DNA from: Pseudomonas triclosanedens
GTDB taxonomy: Bacteria > Pseudomonadota > Gammaproteobacteria > Pseudomonadales > Pseudomonadaceae
Length of the DNA stretch: 64,000 nt
Assembly: GCF_026686735.1 (NCBI RefSeq)
Contig: NZ_CP113432.1
Coordinates: 4,019,001 to 4,083,000 of the forward strand
Reading direction: 5' to 3'
A program made the position numbers and the translations under genes. Numbering within the stretch: position 1 is the stretch's first letter; each line of letters opens with the position of its first letter. The notes beneath the pieces were generated by a model. The model saw only the letters and a program-made list of their open reading frames with translations. It made no database searches and was not told where the DNA came from. Below, in pieces: positions 29,664 to 37,824 of the stretch.

Positions 29664-31010
29664 GTGGAAAGCACCAAACAAGAACAACAAGCCTATTCAG
29701 CCAGCCCCCCCGCCACCGGCCTGCTCGAACGCCTGTTCAAGCTCAGCCAGCATGGCACTACGGTGAAGACCGAACTCGCCGCCGGCCTCACCACTTTCAT
29801 CACGATGGCCTACATCATCTTCGTCAACCCCAACATCATGGCCGACGCCGGCATCAACCACGGCGCCGCGTTCGTCGCGACCTGCCTGGCCGCTGCGCTG
29901 GGCTGCTTCCTGATGGGGCTGTACGCCAACTGGCCGGTGGGTCTCGCGCCGGGCATGGGCCTCAACGCCTTCTTCACCTACACCGTGGTCAAGACCATGA
30001 ACTACAGCTGGGAGATCGCGCTGGGCGCGGTGTTCATCTCCGGCATCGCGTTCATGATCCTCACCTTCTCCCGCGTGCGCGAATGGCTGCTCAACAGTAT
30101 CCCGGTCAGCCTGCGCTTCGCGATGGGAGCCGGCGTCGGGCTGTTCCTCGGCCTGATCGGCCTGAAGACCGCCGGCATCGTGGTCGCGAGCCCGGCCACC
30201 CTGGTGCACCTGGGCGACCTGACCAGCGCCGGTCCGCTGCTGGCCGCGATCTGCTTCCTGATGATCGCGGTGCTGGAATACCGCCGCGTGTTCGGTGGCA
30301 TCCTGATCAGCATCCTGACCGTCACCGTGATCGGCATCGTCCTGGGCATCGTCAAGTTCGGCGGCGTGTTCTCCATGCCTCCCAGCCTGGCGCCGACCTT
30401 CATGGCGATGGATATCGCCGGGGCGTTCAACGTGACCATGATCAGTGTGATCCTGGCCTTCCTCTTCGTGCACATGTTCGACACCGCCGGCACCCTGATG
30501 GGCGTGGCGCAGCGCGCGCACCTGGTCCGCGAGGACGGCCGCATCGAGAACCTGTCCAAGGCCATGAAGGCTGACAGCACCTCCAGCGCCGTCGGCGCGG
30601 TGCTAGGCGTGCCGCCGGTCACCAGCTATGTGGAAAGCGCCGCAGGTGTAGCCGCGGGCGGCCGCACCGGCCTGACCGCCGTTGTCGTCGGCCTGCTGTT
30701 CGTCGCGGCCATGTTCTTCGCCCCGCTGGCCGGGATGATCCCCGCCTATGCCACCGCCGGCGCGCTGATCTATGTCGCCATGCTGATGATGGGCGGCATG
30801 GCCCACATCGACTGGAACGAGCACACCGAAACCATTCCGGCGATCGTCACCGTCATCATGATGCCGCTGACCTTCTCGGTCGCCGACGGTATCGCACTGG
30901 GCTTCGTAACCTATGTGGCGATGAAGGTCTTCACTGGCCGCCACAAGGACGTGACCCTGAGCCTGTATGCGCTGTGTGCCATTTTCGTGGCCAAGTTCAT
31001 CTTCCTCTGA
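29664..31010 (+). CDS. Guanine/hypoxanthine-type permease (AzgA/NCS2 family)
   Basis: Inner-membrane purine:H+ symporter of 448 residues with about 13 hydrophobic segments. AzgA signature segments are visible: TTFITMAYIIFVNPNIM, the GLAPGMGLNAFFTYTV loop, HMFDTAGTLMGVA and PPVTSYVESAAGVAAGGRTGLTAV. These match the E. coli GhxP/GhxQ/PurP branch, which carries guanine, hypoxanthine or adenine. The GTG at 29664 is chosen as start, since GAGGAG lies 7 nt upstream. The promoter contains a TTGTATACAA-like operator, tying uptake to purine breakdown. Confidence 0.92.
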   Translation: MESTKQEQQAYSASPPATGLLERLFKLSQHGTTVKTELAAGLTTFITMAYIIFVNPNIMADAGINHGAAFVATCLAAALGCFLMGLYANWPVGLAPGMGLNAFFTYTVVKTMNYSWEIALGAVFISGIAFMILTFSRVREWLLNSIPVSLRFAMGAGVGLFLGLIGLKTAGIVVASPATLVHLGDLTSAGPLLAAICFLMIAVLEYRRVFGGILISILTVTVIGIVLGIVKFGGVFSMPPSLAPTFMAMDIAGAFNVTMISVILAFLFVHMFDTAGTLMGVAQRAHLVREDGRIENLSKAMKADSTSSAVGAVLGVPPVTSYVESAAGVAAGGRTGLTAVVVGLLFVAAMFFAPLAGMIPAYATAGALIYVAMLMMGGMAHIDWNEHTETIPAIVTVIMMPLTFSVADGIALGFVTYVAMKVFTGRHKDVTLSLYALCAIFVAKFIFL

Positions 31011-31035
31011 GCCGATACGGCACCCGCAATACAAG

Positions 31036-31063
31036 GACCCCGGCGCTCGCCGGGGTCGTTTCT
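31036..31063. terminator. Terminator after the AzgA-type permease gene
   Basis: GACCCCGGC and GCCGGGGTC form a perfect stem with loop GCTC, followed on the plus strand by an interrupted T tract (GTTTCTTT). It lies between two convergent genes. Confidence 0.7.
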
Positions 31064-31087
31064 TTGTGCAGGGCCTTCGGCCGAAGC

Positions 31088-32884
31088 TCAGGCTTGCGCG
31101 CTGGTCAGCACCAGCATGACGGCTACACGGGTTCCCACACCCACCTGACTTTGCAGGCTGATTCCCCCGCCCATCAGGTCGACCAGCCCCTTGCACAGGG
31201 CCAGCCCCAGGCCCGTCCCGCCACGCCGCACACGGTTGGCATCCAGCGCCTGGGAGAATGGTTCGAAGATCCGCGCGTGATCGTCCGCCGCCACGCCGAT
31301 CCCGGAATCCTCCACTTCGAGTTTGACCTCGACCATCCCGGTTCCTCCAGCGCGGGCGCTCAGCACGACGCGGACGAACCCCTGGTCGGTGTACCTGACC
31401 GCGTTATCCAGCAGGTTGCGCAGAATCTGCCGCATACGTAGCGGATCGACCCAGACCCTGGAGCTCTGGCACATACTGAAGTCGGTTTCCAGCGCCAGGC
31501 CCTTGGCCCACGCCGATTCGCGCACCACGCCCAACTGCTGCTCGACCAGCGCGCGCAGGTCGGTCACTTCCGGCGCCAGGCGAATGGCCTTGCTCTCCAG
31601 GCGATTGAGCTGCTGCAGATCGTCCAGCATACCCAGCAGGTTGCTCGCGGCGGCACGCGCCACGTGGAGCGGTTCGCGCCGCTGAGCCGGGTCGTCCTGC
31701 GCCAGCGAGAGATCGACCATCGAGACGATGCTTTGCAGCAGCGACGACAGCTCATTGCCCATGCTCGTGAGGAACTGGATCTTGCTGCGGTTGGCTGCCT
31801 CGGCGCGCTGGTGGGCATTGCGCAGGTCGGCGAGCAGGCGATCCCGCTCGGTCACGTCCATCGAGCCGCAGATCGCGCCGATCAACTGGCCGTTGCTGCC
31901 GTAGTACGGCCGCCCCCAGTGGTGAATGAAACGCGGCCCGGACTTCAGCCTGAGCAGCAGGTCGATCTCGTAGGGCTCGCCCCTGCCGATCGCCTCGCTG
32001 TGCAGGCGCTGGATCACCGGGGCCTCCTCTTCGTCCAGCAGCCCCGGAATATCGGTCATGCGCAGGCCGATCAGGCTGTCGGCCTTCAGCCCGACCATTT
32101 CCTGGAAAGCGCGATTGGAATAGAGGATGCGCGTATCCAGTGTGCGGATGGTCATCGGGTCCGGCATCGCTTCGATCATCTTGCGCAGCCGCTCCAGCTC
32201 GCTGAGCTGCTCGTCGTCCAGCCCCTGGGGACCGCCGGCGGTACCCTCTCCCGCTCCACCGGCCAGCACACCGTGCCGTCGACCGATATCGATCAGTTCC
32301 ACCAGCGACTTGGCGTGCAGTTTCTGCATCAGCCGGACCTTGTAGGTGCTGACGGTCTTGTCGCTGAGGGACAGTTGCTCGGCGATAGCGATGTTGCTCA
32401 GGCCTCGGGCAAGCATCTGCAGGACCGTGACCTCACGCACCGAAAGCCCTCTGTGCAGATCCTCCGCCCCCCCCGCCTCGGTACTGTTCACGCTGCCCAG
32501 GGCATGGGCCGGGAAGAAGCTGTGGCCCTGCAGGATCGCCCTGAGCGCCTCGCGCACCACTTCTCCATCCTGGTGCTTGCTGACGAACCCGGACGCCCCG
32601 GCGCTCAGGCAACGGCCAGCGAAGTACTCCGAATCCTGCGACGTGAGCACCAGCACACGCACCGGCGACTGCTGAACGGCCATGCGCTGCAATACTTCGA
32701 GACCACCGAGGCGCGGAATGGACAGTTCGAGGATCATCAGGTCGGGTCGATGCTGGCGGGCCTGTTGCAGGGCATCCATTCCGTTGTCTGCCTCGGCGAT
32801 GACCTCCAGCCCCTCGCTCTCAACTATTTGCCTCAGCGCCTGCCGGGTCACCGGCTGCTCGTCGACGATCAGGATCCTGCCCAT
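31088..32884 (-). CDS. Fused response regulator-PAS-histidine kinase with both phosphorylation residues replaced
   Basis: A 598-residue protein in which a NarL/BvgA-type regulator precedes a kinase. Order: receiver (1-120), LuxR helix-turn-helix (about 145-200, LSVREVTVLQMLARGLSN...SDKTVSTYKVRLMQKL), PAS (about 225-345), HisKA-like dimerisation region (about 365-430) and HATPase (about 470-595). Asp8 of the acidic pocket and the Thr/Lys positions (VLTSQ, FVSKH) remain. The phosphoacceptor Asp is Glu53 (LMILELSIP; codon GAA 32726-32728), and the H-box His is Asn377 (FLTSMGNELS; codon AAT 31754-31756). The ATPase N-box (RNLLDNAVRY), DSGIG and GGTGLGLAL are intact. It is therefore probably not a normal phosphorelay protein; a constitutively active-like DNA-binding regulator with ATP/PAS sensing is possible. 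It sits inside the uricolytic cluster. Confidence 0.88.
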   Translation of the reverse strand: MGRILIVDEQPVTRQALRQIVESEGLEVIAEADNGMDALQQARQHRPDLMILELSIPRLGGLEVLQRMAVQQSPVRVLVLTSQDSEYFAGRCLSAGASGFVSKHQDGEVVREALRAILQGHSFFPAHALGSVNSTEAGGAEDLHRGLSVREVTVLQMLARGLSNIAIAEQLSLSDKTVSTYKVRLMQKLHAKSLVELIDIGRRHGVLAGGAGEGTAGGPQGLDDEQLSELERLRKMIEAMPDPMTIRTLDTRILYSNRAFQEMVGLKADSLIGLRMTDIPGLLDEEEAPVIQRLHSEAIGRGEPYEIDLLLRLKSGPRFIHHWGRPYYGSNGQLIGAICGSMDVTERDRLLADLRNAHQRAEAANRSKIQFLTSMGNELSSLLQSIVSMVDLSLAQDDPAQRREPLHVARAAASNLLGMLDDLQQLNRLESKAIRLAPEVTDLRALVEQQLGVVRESAWAKGLALETDFSMCQSSRVWVDPLRMRQILRNLLDNAVRYTDQGFVRVVLSARAGGTGMVEVKLEVEDSGIGVAADDHARIFEPFSQALDANRVRRGGTGLGLALCKGLVDLMGGGISLQSQVGVGTRVAVMLVLTSAQA

Positions 32885-32961
32885 GCTGTACTTCCCGGAA
32901 TCTCCGCGATTCAGCAAAGCCTAGAACGTCTTGCCACCCTTGCACGCCGCGGTGCGCGGGC

Positions 32962-32989
32962 AAAAAAAAGCCCGCAGTGTGGGCGGGCT
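32962..32989 (-). terminator. Terminator after uraH
   Basis: On the minus strand AGCCCGC and GCGGGCT pair around a 7-nt loop and run into eight T. It ends the uraH transcript 78 bp before the fused regulator gene, which must then have its own promoter in that short gap or depend on read-through. Confidence 0.85.
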
Positions 32990-33033
32990 GAGGAAGACTC
33001 CACGAAGAGTCCGGGAAGAATCCTGCGCAGGGG

Positions 33034-33423
33034 CTAGCTACCGCGATAGGTCGAGTAGCTGTAGGGGGAAATCAACAGTGGCACGTGGTAGTGATCGGCC
33101 TCGGAAGCGATGCCGAAACGCAGCACGACCTGGTCGAGGAACGCCGGTTGCGGCAGCGCGACGCCGCGGGCACGGTAGTAGTCGCCGGCATTGAACAACA
33201 GTTGATAGACGCCGGCGCGGAAATCCTCGCCCTGCAACAGCGGTTCGTCGCAACGTCCGTCGTCATTGGTCACACGGGTGGCGACCAGCTCCAATTGCTG
33301 GCCTTCCACGCGGTATAGCTCGATCTTGATGCCGTGGCCGGGGCAGCCGTGGGCGGAATCCAGTACGTGAGTGGTCAAGCGTCCCATGAGCTCTTCGATG
33401 TCTCCGGCGGAACCGGCCGACAT
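33034..33423 (-). CDS. uraH: 5-hydroxyisourate hydrolase (transthyretin-like)
   Basis: Hydrolyses 5-hydroxyisourate, the unstable product of urate oxidation, to OHCU. The protein has the family's three marks: LTTHVLD near the N-terminus with the catalytic His, the Arg in ELYRVEG and the C-terminal tetrapeptide YRGS that forms the active site across the dimer. The full frame gives 129 residues from an ATG with AGGAGG close upstream; a second ATG at the MGRLTTHV position would give the more usual length of about 117. Divergent from puuE, with a TTGTATACAA operator upstream of each. Confidence 0.95.
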   Translation of the reverse strand: MSAGSAGDIEELMGRLTTHVLDSAHGCPGHGIKIELYRVEGQQLELVATRVTNDDGRCDEPLLQGEDFRAGVYQLLFNAGDYYRARGVALPQPAFLDQVVLRFGIASEADHYHVPLLISPYSYSTYRGS

Positions 33424-33524
33424 CTTCCTCCTGTATCGGGTTGATTCGAATTCGGCGGGCTGACCTTCGGACAGCCGGCAAGTGCGTTTGTGCGGAACCG
33501 AATATAACCAGCCACCCGACCGAT

Positions 33525-33534
33525 TGTATACAAA
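33525..33534. promoter_or_regulatory. TTGTATACAA operator upstream of uraH
   Basis: A perfect 10-bp palindrome 102 bp upstream of the uraH start on the minus strand. It provides a possible -10 box (TACAAT on that strand) for uraH, with a CTGACT -35 box 16 bp away. The sequence up to the second copy at 33717 contains no gene. Confidence 0.65.
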
Positions 33535-33696
33535 AAAATCTTCCAGTCAGCCGAAAAGACTTCATCGCGCCCAACCATTCAAAGAACCACGCCGGAGAAA
33601 TGGCAGGCTCTGGGCGCATTGGAGCGGGACAGATCGTTGCTGACAGCGACGACAGCGGCCATAAGAGGAAGAAGAAAAACTGGCGATCGGATTGTA

Positions 33697-33726
33697 TTTA
33701 CAGATTGCCAAACAATTTGTATACAA
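33697..33726 (+). promoter_or_regulatory. Promoter of puuE with overlapping TTGTATACAA operator
   Basis: A -35 box TTTACA (33697-33702) and a -10 box TATACA (33720-33725) are 17 bp apart. The perfect palindrome TTGTATACAA (33717-33726) covers the -10 box, so a bound repressor would block RNA polymerase. A half-site TTGTAT lies just upstream at 33692. Confidence 0.7.
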
Positions 33727-33796
33727 TACGCCCATCAACGGCCGCGCCAGTCTACCGACACCGCGCAGACCGCCAACCACAAGAAGGAACACTGCA

Positions 33797-34732
33797 GTGA
33801 GCGCTGACTACCCACGCGACCTGATCGGTTACGGCAATAACATCCCCCACCCGCACTGGCCGAACGACGCCCGCATCGCCCTGTCCTTCGTCCTCAACTA
33901 TGAGGAAGGCGGCGAGCGCAACATCCTGCACGGTGATGCCGAATCCGAAGCCTTCCTCTCCGAGATGGTCGCCGCCCAGCCGCTCAAGGGCGAACGCAAC
34001 ATGTGCATGGAGTCGCTGTACGAGTACGGCAGCCGTGCCGGTGTATGGCGCTTGCTCAAGCTGTTCAGGAAGTACGACCTGCCGCTGACCGTGTTCGCCG
34101 TGGCAATGGCCGCCCAGCGCCACCCCGAGGCAATCCGCCAGATGGTCGCCGACGGCCACGAGATCTGCAGCCACGGCTACCGCTGGATCGACTACCAGTA
34201 CATGGACGAAGCGCAGGAGCGCGAGCACATGTTCGAGGCCGTGCGCATTCTCACCGAGCTGACCGGCCAGCGCCCGCAAGGCTGGTACACCGGCCGCCTG
34301 GGCCCGAACACCCGCCGCATCGTGCGCGAGGACGGCAACTTCCTCTACGACTCCGACACCTACGACGACGACCTGCCCTACTGGGACCCGGCCAGCACCG
34401 CCGAGAAGCCGCACCTGGTAATCCCCTACACCCTGGATACCAACGACATGCGCTTCACCCAGGTGCAGGGCTTCAACAAGGGCGATGACTTCTTCGAGTA
34501 CCTCAAGGACGCCTTCGACGTGCTTTACGCCGAGGGCGCCGAGGGTGCGCCGAAGATGCTTTCCATCGGCATGCACTGCCGCCTGCTGGGCCGTCCGGCG
34601 CGTATGGCTTCGCTGGAGCGTTTCATCCAGTACGTTAAAGGTCACGAGAAAGTGTGGATCACCCGCCGCGTCGACATCGCCAGGCACTGGTACGAGAACC
34701 ACCCGTTCAAAGCGCAGGAGAACAAGGCATGA
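33797..34732 (+). CDS. puuE: Allantoinase PuuE (polysaccharide-deacetylase-like)
   Basis: Metal-independent allantoinase of the carbohydrate esterase 4 fold that opens allantoin to allantoate. The 311-residue protein begins SADYPRDLIGYGNNIPHPHWPNDARIALSFVLNYEEGGE, typical of PuuE, and contains GHEICSHGYRW and the C-terminal MLSIGMHCRLLGRPAR. Length matches the P. fluorescens enzyme (about 308). The GTG at 33797 is chosen, because AAGGAA lies 7 nt before it and the frame upstream overlaps the promoter. Its end overlaps the uraD start by 4 bp. Confidence 0.95.
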   Translation: MSADYPRDLIGYGNNIPHPHWPNDARIALSFVLNYEEGGERNILHGDAESEAFLSEMVAAQPLKGERNMCMESLYEYGSRAGVWRLLKLFRKYDLPLTVFAVAMAAQRHPEAIRQMVADGHEICSHGYRWIDYQYMDEAQEREHMFEAVRILTELTGQRPQGWYTGRLGPNTRRIVREDGNFLYDSDTYDDDLPYWDPASTAEKPHLVIPYTLDTNDMRFTQVQGFNKGDDFFEYLKDAFDVLYAEGAEGAPKMLSIGMHCRLLGRPARMASLERFIQYVKGHEKVWITRRVDIARHWYENHPFKAQENKA

Positions 34733-35244
34733 GCCGCTTCCAGACCCTGACCCCGGCCAGCCTTGACCGCGCCGCCTTCGTCGCCGCTTTCGCCGACATC
34801 TACGAGCACTCCCCGTGGGTCGCCGAGAAGGCCTATGACCTGGGTGTCGACGACAGCCTGAACGACATCGAGCTGCTGCAGCAGCGCATGGCCGACATCC
34901 TTCTGTCCGCCAGCCGCGAAGCCCAGTTGGCATTGATCAACGCGCACCCGGACCTCGCCGGCAAGGCAGCGATTCGTGGCGAGCTGACCGCCTCCAGCAC
35001 CGCCGAACAGGCCGGCGCCGGCATTCAGGACTGCACCGCCGAGGAGTTCGCCCGCTTCACGCAGTTGAACGACGCCTACAAGGCCAAATTCGGCTTCCCC
35101 TTCATCAAGGCAGTGAAGGGAAGCAATCGTCACCAGATCCTGGCTGCGTTCGAAGAGCGCATCCACAACACGCCGGAGCAGGAGTTCCAGACCGCCCTAG
35201 CGGAGATCAACAAGATCGCGATGTTCCGCCTGCAGCAGCTCTGA
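34729..35244 (+). CDS. uraD: 2-oxo-4-hydroxy-4-carboxy-5-ureidoimidazoline (OHCU) decarboxylase
   Basis: Decarboxylates OHCU to S-allantoin, the third step after urate oxidation. The 171-residue all-helical protein has the catalytic-His segment INAHPDLAGKAA, the Glu-containing FARFTQLNDAYKAKFGFPFIKAVKG and ILAAFEERIHN, all family hallmarks. The ATG overlaps the puuE stop (ATGA), so the two are translationally coupled. In P. aeruginosa the next gene is allantoicase (alc); here allA follows after only 67 bp. Confidence 0.95.
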   Translation: MSRFQTLTPASLDRAAFVAAFADIYEHSPWVAEKAYDLGVDDSLNDIELLQQRMADILLSASREAQLALINAHPDLAGKAAIRGELTASSTAEQAGAGIQDCTAEEFARFTQLNDAYKAKFGFPFIKAVKGSNRHQILAAFEERIHNTPEQEFQTALAEINKIAMFRLQQL

Positions 35245-35311
35245 GCGAGCGGACCTTCACGCCCTTCTCCTCGAAGGGACCCAAGCGAACAACGATATAA
35301 GAAGACCAGCC

Positions 35312-35812
35312 ATGCGTACCCTGAAGATCGAGCCGTTGACCAAGGAAGCCTTCGCCCCGTTCGGTGATGTCATCGAGACCGAAGGCAGCGATTTCTTCAT
35401 GATCAACAACGGCTCAACCCGCCGTTATCACAAGCTCGCCACCGTCGAAACGGCGCAGCCCGATGACAAGGCGATCATCAGCATCTTCAGCGCCGAGTCA
35501 CTGGAGATGCCCTTGCGCATCCGCATGCTGGAACGCCATCCGCAGGGCAGCCAGGCGTTCATACCGCTGCTCGGCAACCCCTTTCTGATCGTGGTCGCGC
35601 CACTTGGCGATGTACCTGTATCGGGCCTCGTCCGCGCTTTCCTGTCCAACGGCAAGCAGGGCGTCAATTACCACCGCGGCGTCTGGCACCACCCGGTGCT
35701 GACGATCGAAAAGCGGGATGACTTCCTGGTGGTCGATCGCAGCGGTTCTGGCAACAACTGCGACGAGCATTTCTTCACCGAGGACGAACAGCTCCTCCTC
35801 GACCCCCAATGA
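35312..35812 (+). CDS. allA: Ureidoglycolate lyase
   Basis: Cupin-fold enzyme (166 residues) that splits S-ureidoglycolate into glyoxylate and urea. Family features are the N-terminal LKIEPLTKEAFAPFGDVIE, the metal- or substrate-binding ERHPQGSQAFIPL and the GVNYHRGVWHHPVL box with its His residues. It lies downstream of uraD in the same direction. The substrate is made by allantoicase, whose gene is not visible anywhere in the window. Confidence 0.94.
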   Translation: MRTLKIEPLTKEAFAPFGDVIETEGSDFFMINNGSTRRYHKLATVETAQPDDKAIISIFSAESLEMPLRIRMLERHPQGSQAFIPLLGNPFLIVVAPLGDVPVSGLVRAFLSNGKQGVNYHRGVWHHPVLTIEKRDDFLVVDRSGSGNNCDEHFFTEDEQLLLDPQ

Positions 35813-35839
35813 GGTTCCGACTGAGCGTCGTCGAGTGAC

Positions 35840-35925
35840 GATGAGGCAAGGCGAAAGCCGGCGAGGCAAGCGCAGTTTGCGATTGTAAATGAGCATTCCG
35901 GGCCGGCTTTCAACGCAGCATCATC
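35840..35925. repeat. Intergenic inverted repeat of about 85 bp
   Basis: GAAAGCCGGC (35853-35862) and GCCGGCTTTC (35902-35911) form a perfect 10-bp stem around a 39-nt loop containing GCGCAGTTTGC and GTAAATGAGCATTCCG. GATGAGGCAAGGC before and AACGCAGCATCAT after it recall dispersed intergenic repeats I remember from other gammaproteobacteria. One copy only was noticed in this window. Confidence 0.45.
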
Positions 35926-36013
35926 AGCACGCAGACACGCACAGGTGGAAACTGAACTAATAAGAGAGGCCCGCGCATTGCGACGGCAAAGTCCGGGCAA
36001 GAGGTAAAAAACT

Positions 36014-37333
36014 GTGGAAGCACATCTCATCGAATGGCTGAACCTGCTCGTCCGCTGGATCCACATGATCGTGGGTATCGCGTGGATCGGCGCCTCGTTC
36101 TACTTCGTCTGGCTGGAAAACAACCTCAACCGCGCCAACCCGCGCGAGGGGCTTTCCGGTGACCTCTGGGCGATCCACGGTGGCGGTATCTACCACCTGG
36201 AGAAGTACAAGCTCGCCCCGCCGAAAATGCCGGACAACCTGCACTGGTTCAAATGGGAAGCCTACTCGACCTGGCTGTCGGGTGTCTGCCTGCTGACCAT
36301 TGTGTTCTACCTGAACCCGACCCTCTACCTGATCGCCCCCGGTAGCGACCTCGCTCCGGCCGCCGCCATTGCCATCGGCATCGGCTCGCTGATCGCCGGC
36401 TGGTTCATCTACTCCACCCTGTGCGACTCGCCGCTGGGCAAGACCCCTGCCCTGCTCGGCGCCATCCTGTTCGCCCTGCTGGTGCTCGCCGCCTACCTGC
36501 TCAGCCAGGTGTTCAGCGGTCGCGGTGCGTACCTGCACGTGGGCGCCATCATCGGCACCATCATGGTGGGCAACGTGTTCCGCGTGATCATGCCGGCCCA
36601 GCGCGCGCTGGTTAAGGCCATCGAAGAAAACCGCGAGCCCGACCCGGTACTGCCGGCCAAGGGCCTGCTGCGTTCGCGCCACAACAACTACTTCACCCTG
36701 CCGGTGCTGTTCATCATGATCAGCAACCACTTCCCGAGCACCTACGGCAGCCACTACAACTGGCTGATCCTGGCGTGCATCGCGGCGCTGGCGGTAATCG
36801 TGCGTCACTACTTCAACACCCGCCACGAAGGCAACGGCATGGCGTGGGCCCTGCCCGCCGGCGCCGTCGGCATGATCGCCCTGGCATTCGTCACCGGCCC
36901 GAACTGGCCGAGCAGCGATAACGCCGCCGGCGCCCAGGCCGCCAAGGTCGAATACCAGCCGCTGCCGGAAACCGCCATCGGTGGCAAGACTGCCGCCGAA
37001 CGCGCCAAGGAAGAAGCTGCCAAACCCGCCGCCGAGCCGGCTCCGGCCCAGGCTTCCGCCGCCGCTCCCGACACGAACTTCGACAAGGTCCACCATGTCA
37101 TCCAGGAGCGCTGCGCCGTGTGCCACTCGGCCAAGCCGACCAGCAACATGTTCAGCACTGCGCCAGCCGGCGTGATGTTCGACACCCCGCAGCAGATCCA
37201 GCAACTCGCCCCGCGCATCCAGGCGCAGGCGGTGGCTTCGCAGGTAATGCCGCTGGGTAACATCACCCAGATGACCCCGGAAGAGCGCAAGCTCGTGGGA
37301 GACTGGATTTCCAAAGGCGCCCAGGTTAATTGA
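36014..37333 (+). CDS. puuD: Membrane urate oxidase PuuD with C-terminal cytochrome c domain
   Basis: Oxidises urate to 5-hydroxyisourate, handing electrons to the respiratory chain rather than to O2 with H2O2 release. The 439-residue protein starts with an integral-membrane domain of about eight hydrophobic segments (NLLVRWIHMIVGIAWIGASFYFVWLENNL, then others to about residue 300). An Ala/Pro/Glu-rich linker and a cytochrome c domain follow, with haem motif CAVCH at 367-371 and Met ligand candidates in SQVMPLG. The GTG at 36014 has GAGGT 8 nt upstream. This is the PuuD type of urate oxidase named for the first step of the pathway encoded around it. Confidence 0.94.
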   Translation: MEAHLIEWLNLLVRWIHMIVGIAWIGASFYFVWLENNLNRANPREGLSGDLWAIHGGGIYHLEKYKLAPPKMPDNLHWFKWEAYSTWLSGVCLLTIVFYLNPTLYLIAPGSDLAPAAAIAIGIGSLIAGWFIYSTLCDSPLGKTPALLGAILFALLVLAAYLLSQVFSGRGAYLHVGAIIGTIMVGNVFRVIMPAQRALVKAIEENREPDPVLPAKGLLRSRHNNYFTLPVLFIMISNHFPSTYGSHYNWLILACIAALAVIVRHYFNTRHEGNGMAWALPAGAVGMIALAFVTGPNWPSSDNAAGAQAAKVEYQPLPETAIGGKTAAERAKEEAAKPAAEPAPAQASAAAPDTNFDKVHHVIQERCAVCHSAKPTSNMFSTAPAGVMFDTPQQIQQLAPRIQAQAVASQVMPLGNITQMTPEERKLVGDWISKGAQVN

Positions 37334-37354
37334 GCCTGCGGCACGGCCAGAAAG

Positions 37355-37380
37355 ACCGCACCTTCGGGTGCGGTTTTTTT
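37355..37380 (+). terminator. Terminator after puuD
   Basis: ACCGCACC and GGTGCGGT form a perfect stem capped by the stable tetraloop TTCG and followed by T tract TTTTTTT. Confidence 0.93.
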
Positions 37381-37824
37381 ATGCCTGCCAACCCGGGCAG
37401 CGCCGCACGCATCAGGTCAGTTGCTCCAGCGAGAACATCGCACGCCGGGATCGGAACCAGAGGATGACCGCGCCGAGCCGCTCCTGCGGACAGCTCGGCG
37501 CCACCTCGCAGCAGCGGATCTTGTCCACACTGCGTTATGCACGCGCAAATGCCGTTGAAACAAAAAATGTAGTCCATTCGACAAATGGCTACACGAAGCT
37601 GAGAGCCCCGCAACACGCGGCCTAGAGCTATGCAGCACTCAAGAGACACAACGTGACCAGCCAGTTGTATACAAAAAACGATTGAACACGATACACATCG
37701 AAGTTATAAAGTCCCGCACCGCTTCACCCGCTCGGCCCCGGGGGTGAATGATGGCCAGTATTTCCCGTCTGCCACGTCCAATCTGGCAGCCAGCGACTGA
37801 CAACAATAAAAACTGAGGTGTTGC
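37381..37824 (+). promoter_or_regulatory. Leader of the NCS2 permease gene: operator and promoter
   Basis: This 444-bp stretch has no gene. It holds a perfect TTGTATACAA operator at 37665-37674 and, just downstream, a promoter with -35 TTGAAC (37682-37687) and -10 TATAAA (37705-37710), spacer 17 bp. Here the operator lies upstream of the -35 box, unlike at puuE, so the effect of the bound regulator could be activation or looping rather than simple blockage. The part before 37660 shows nothing recognisable. Confidence 0.65.
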
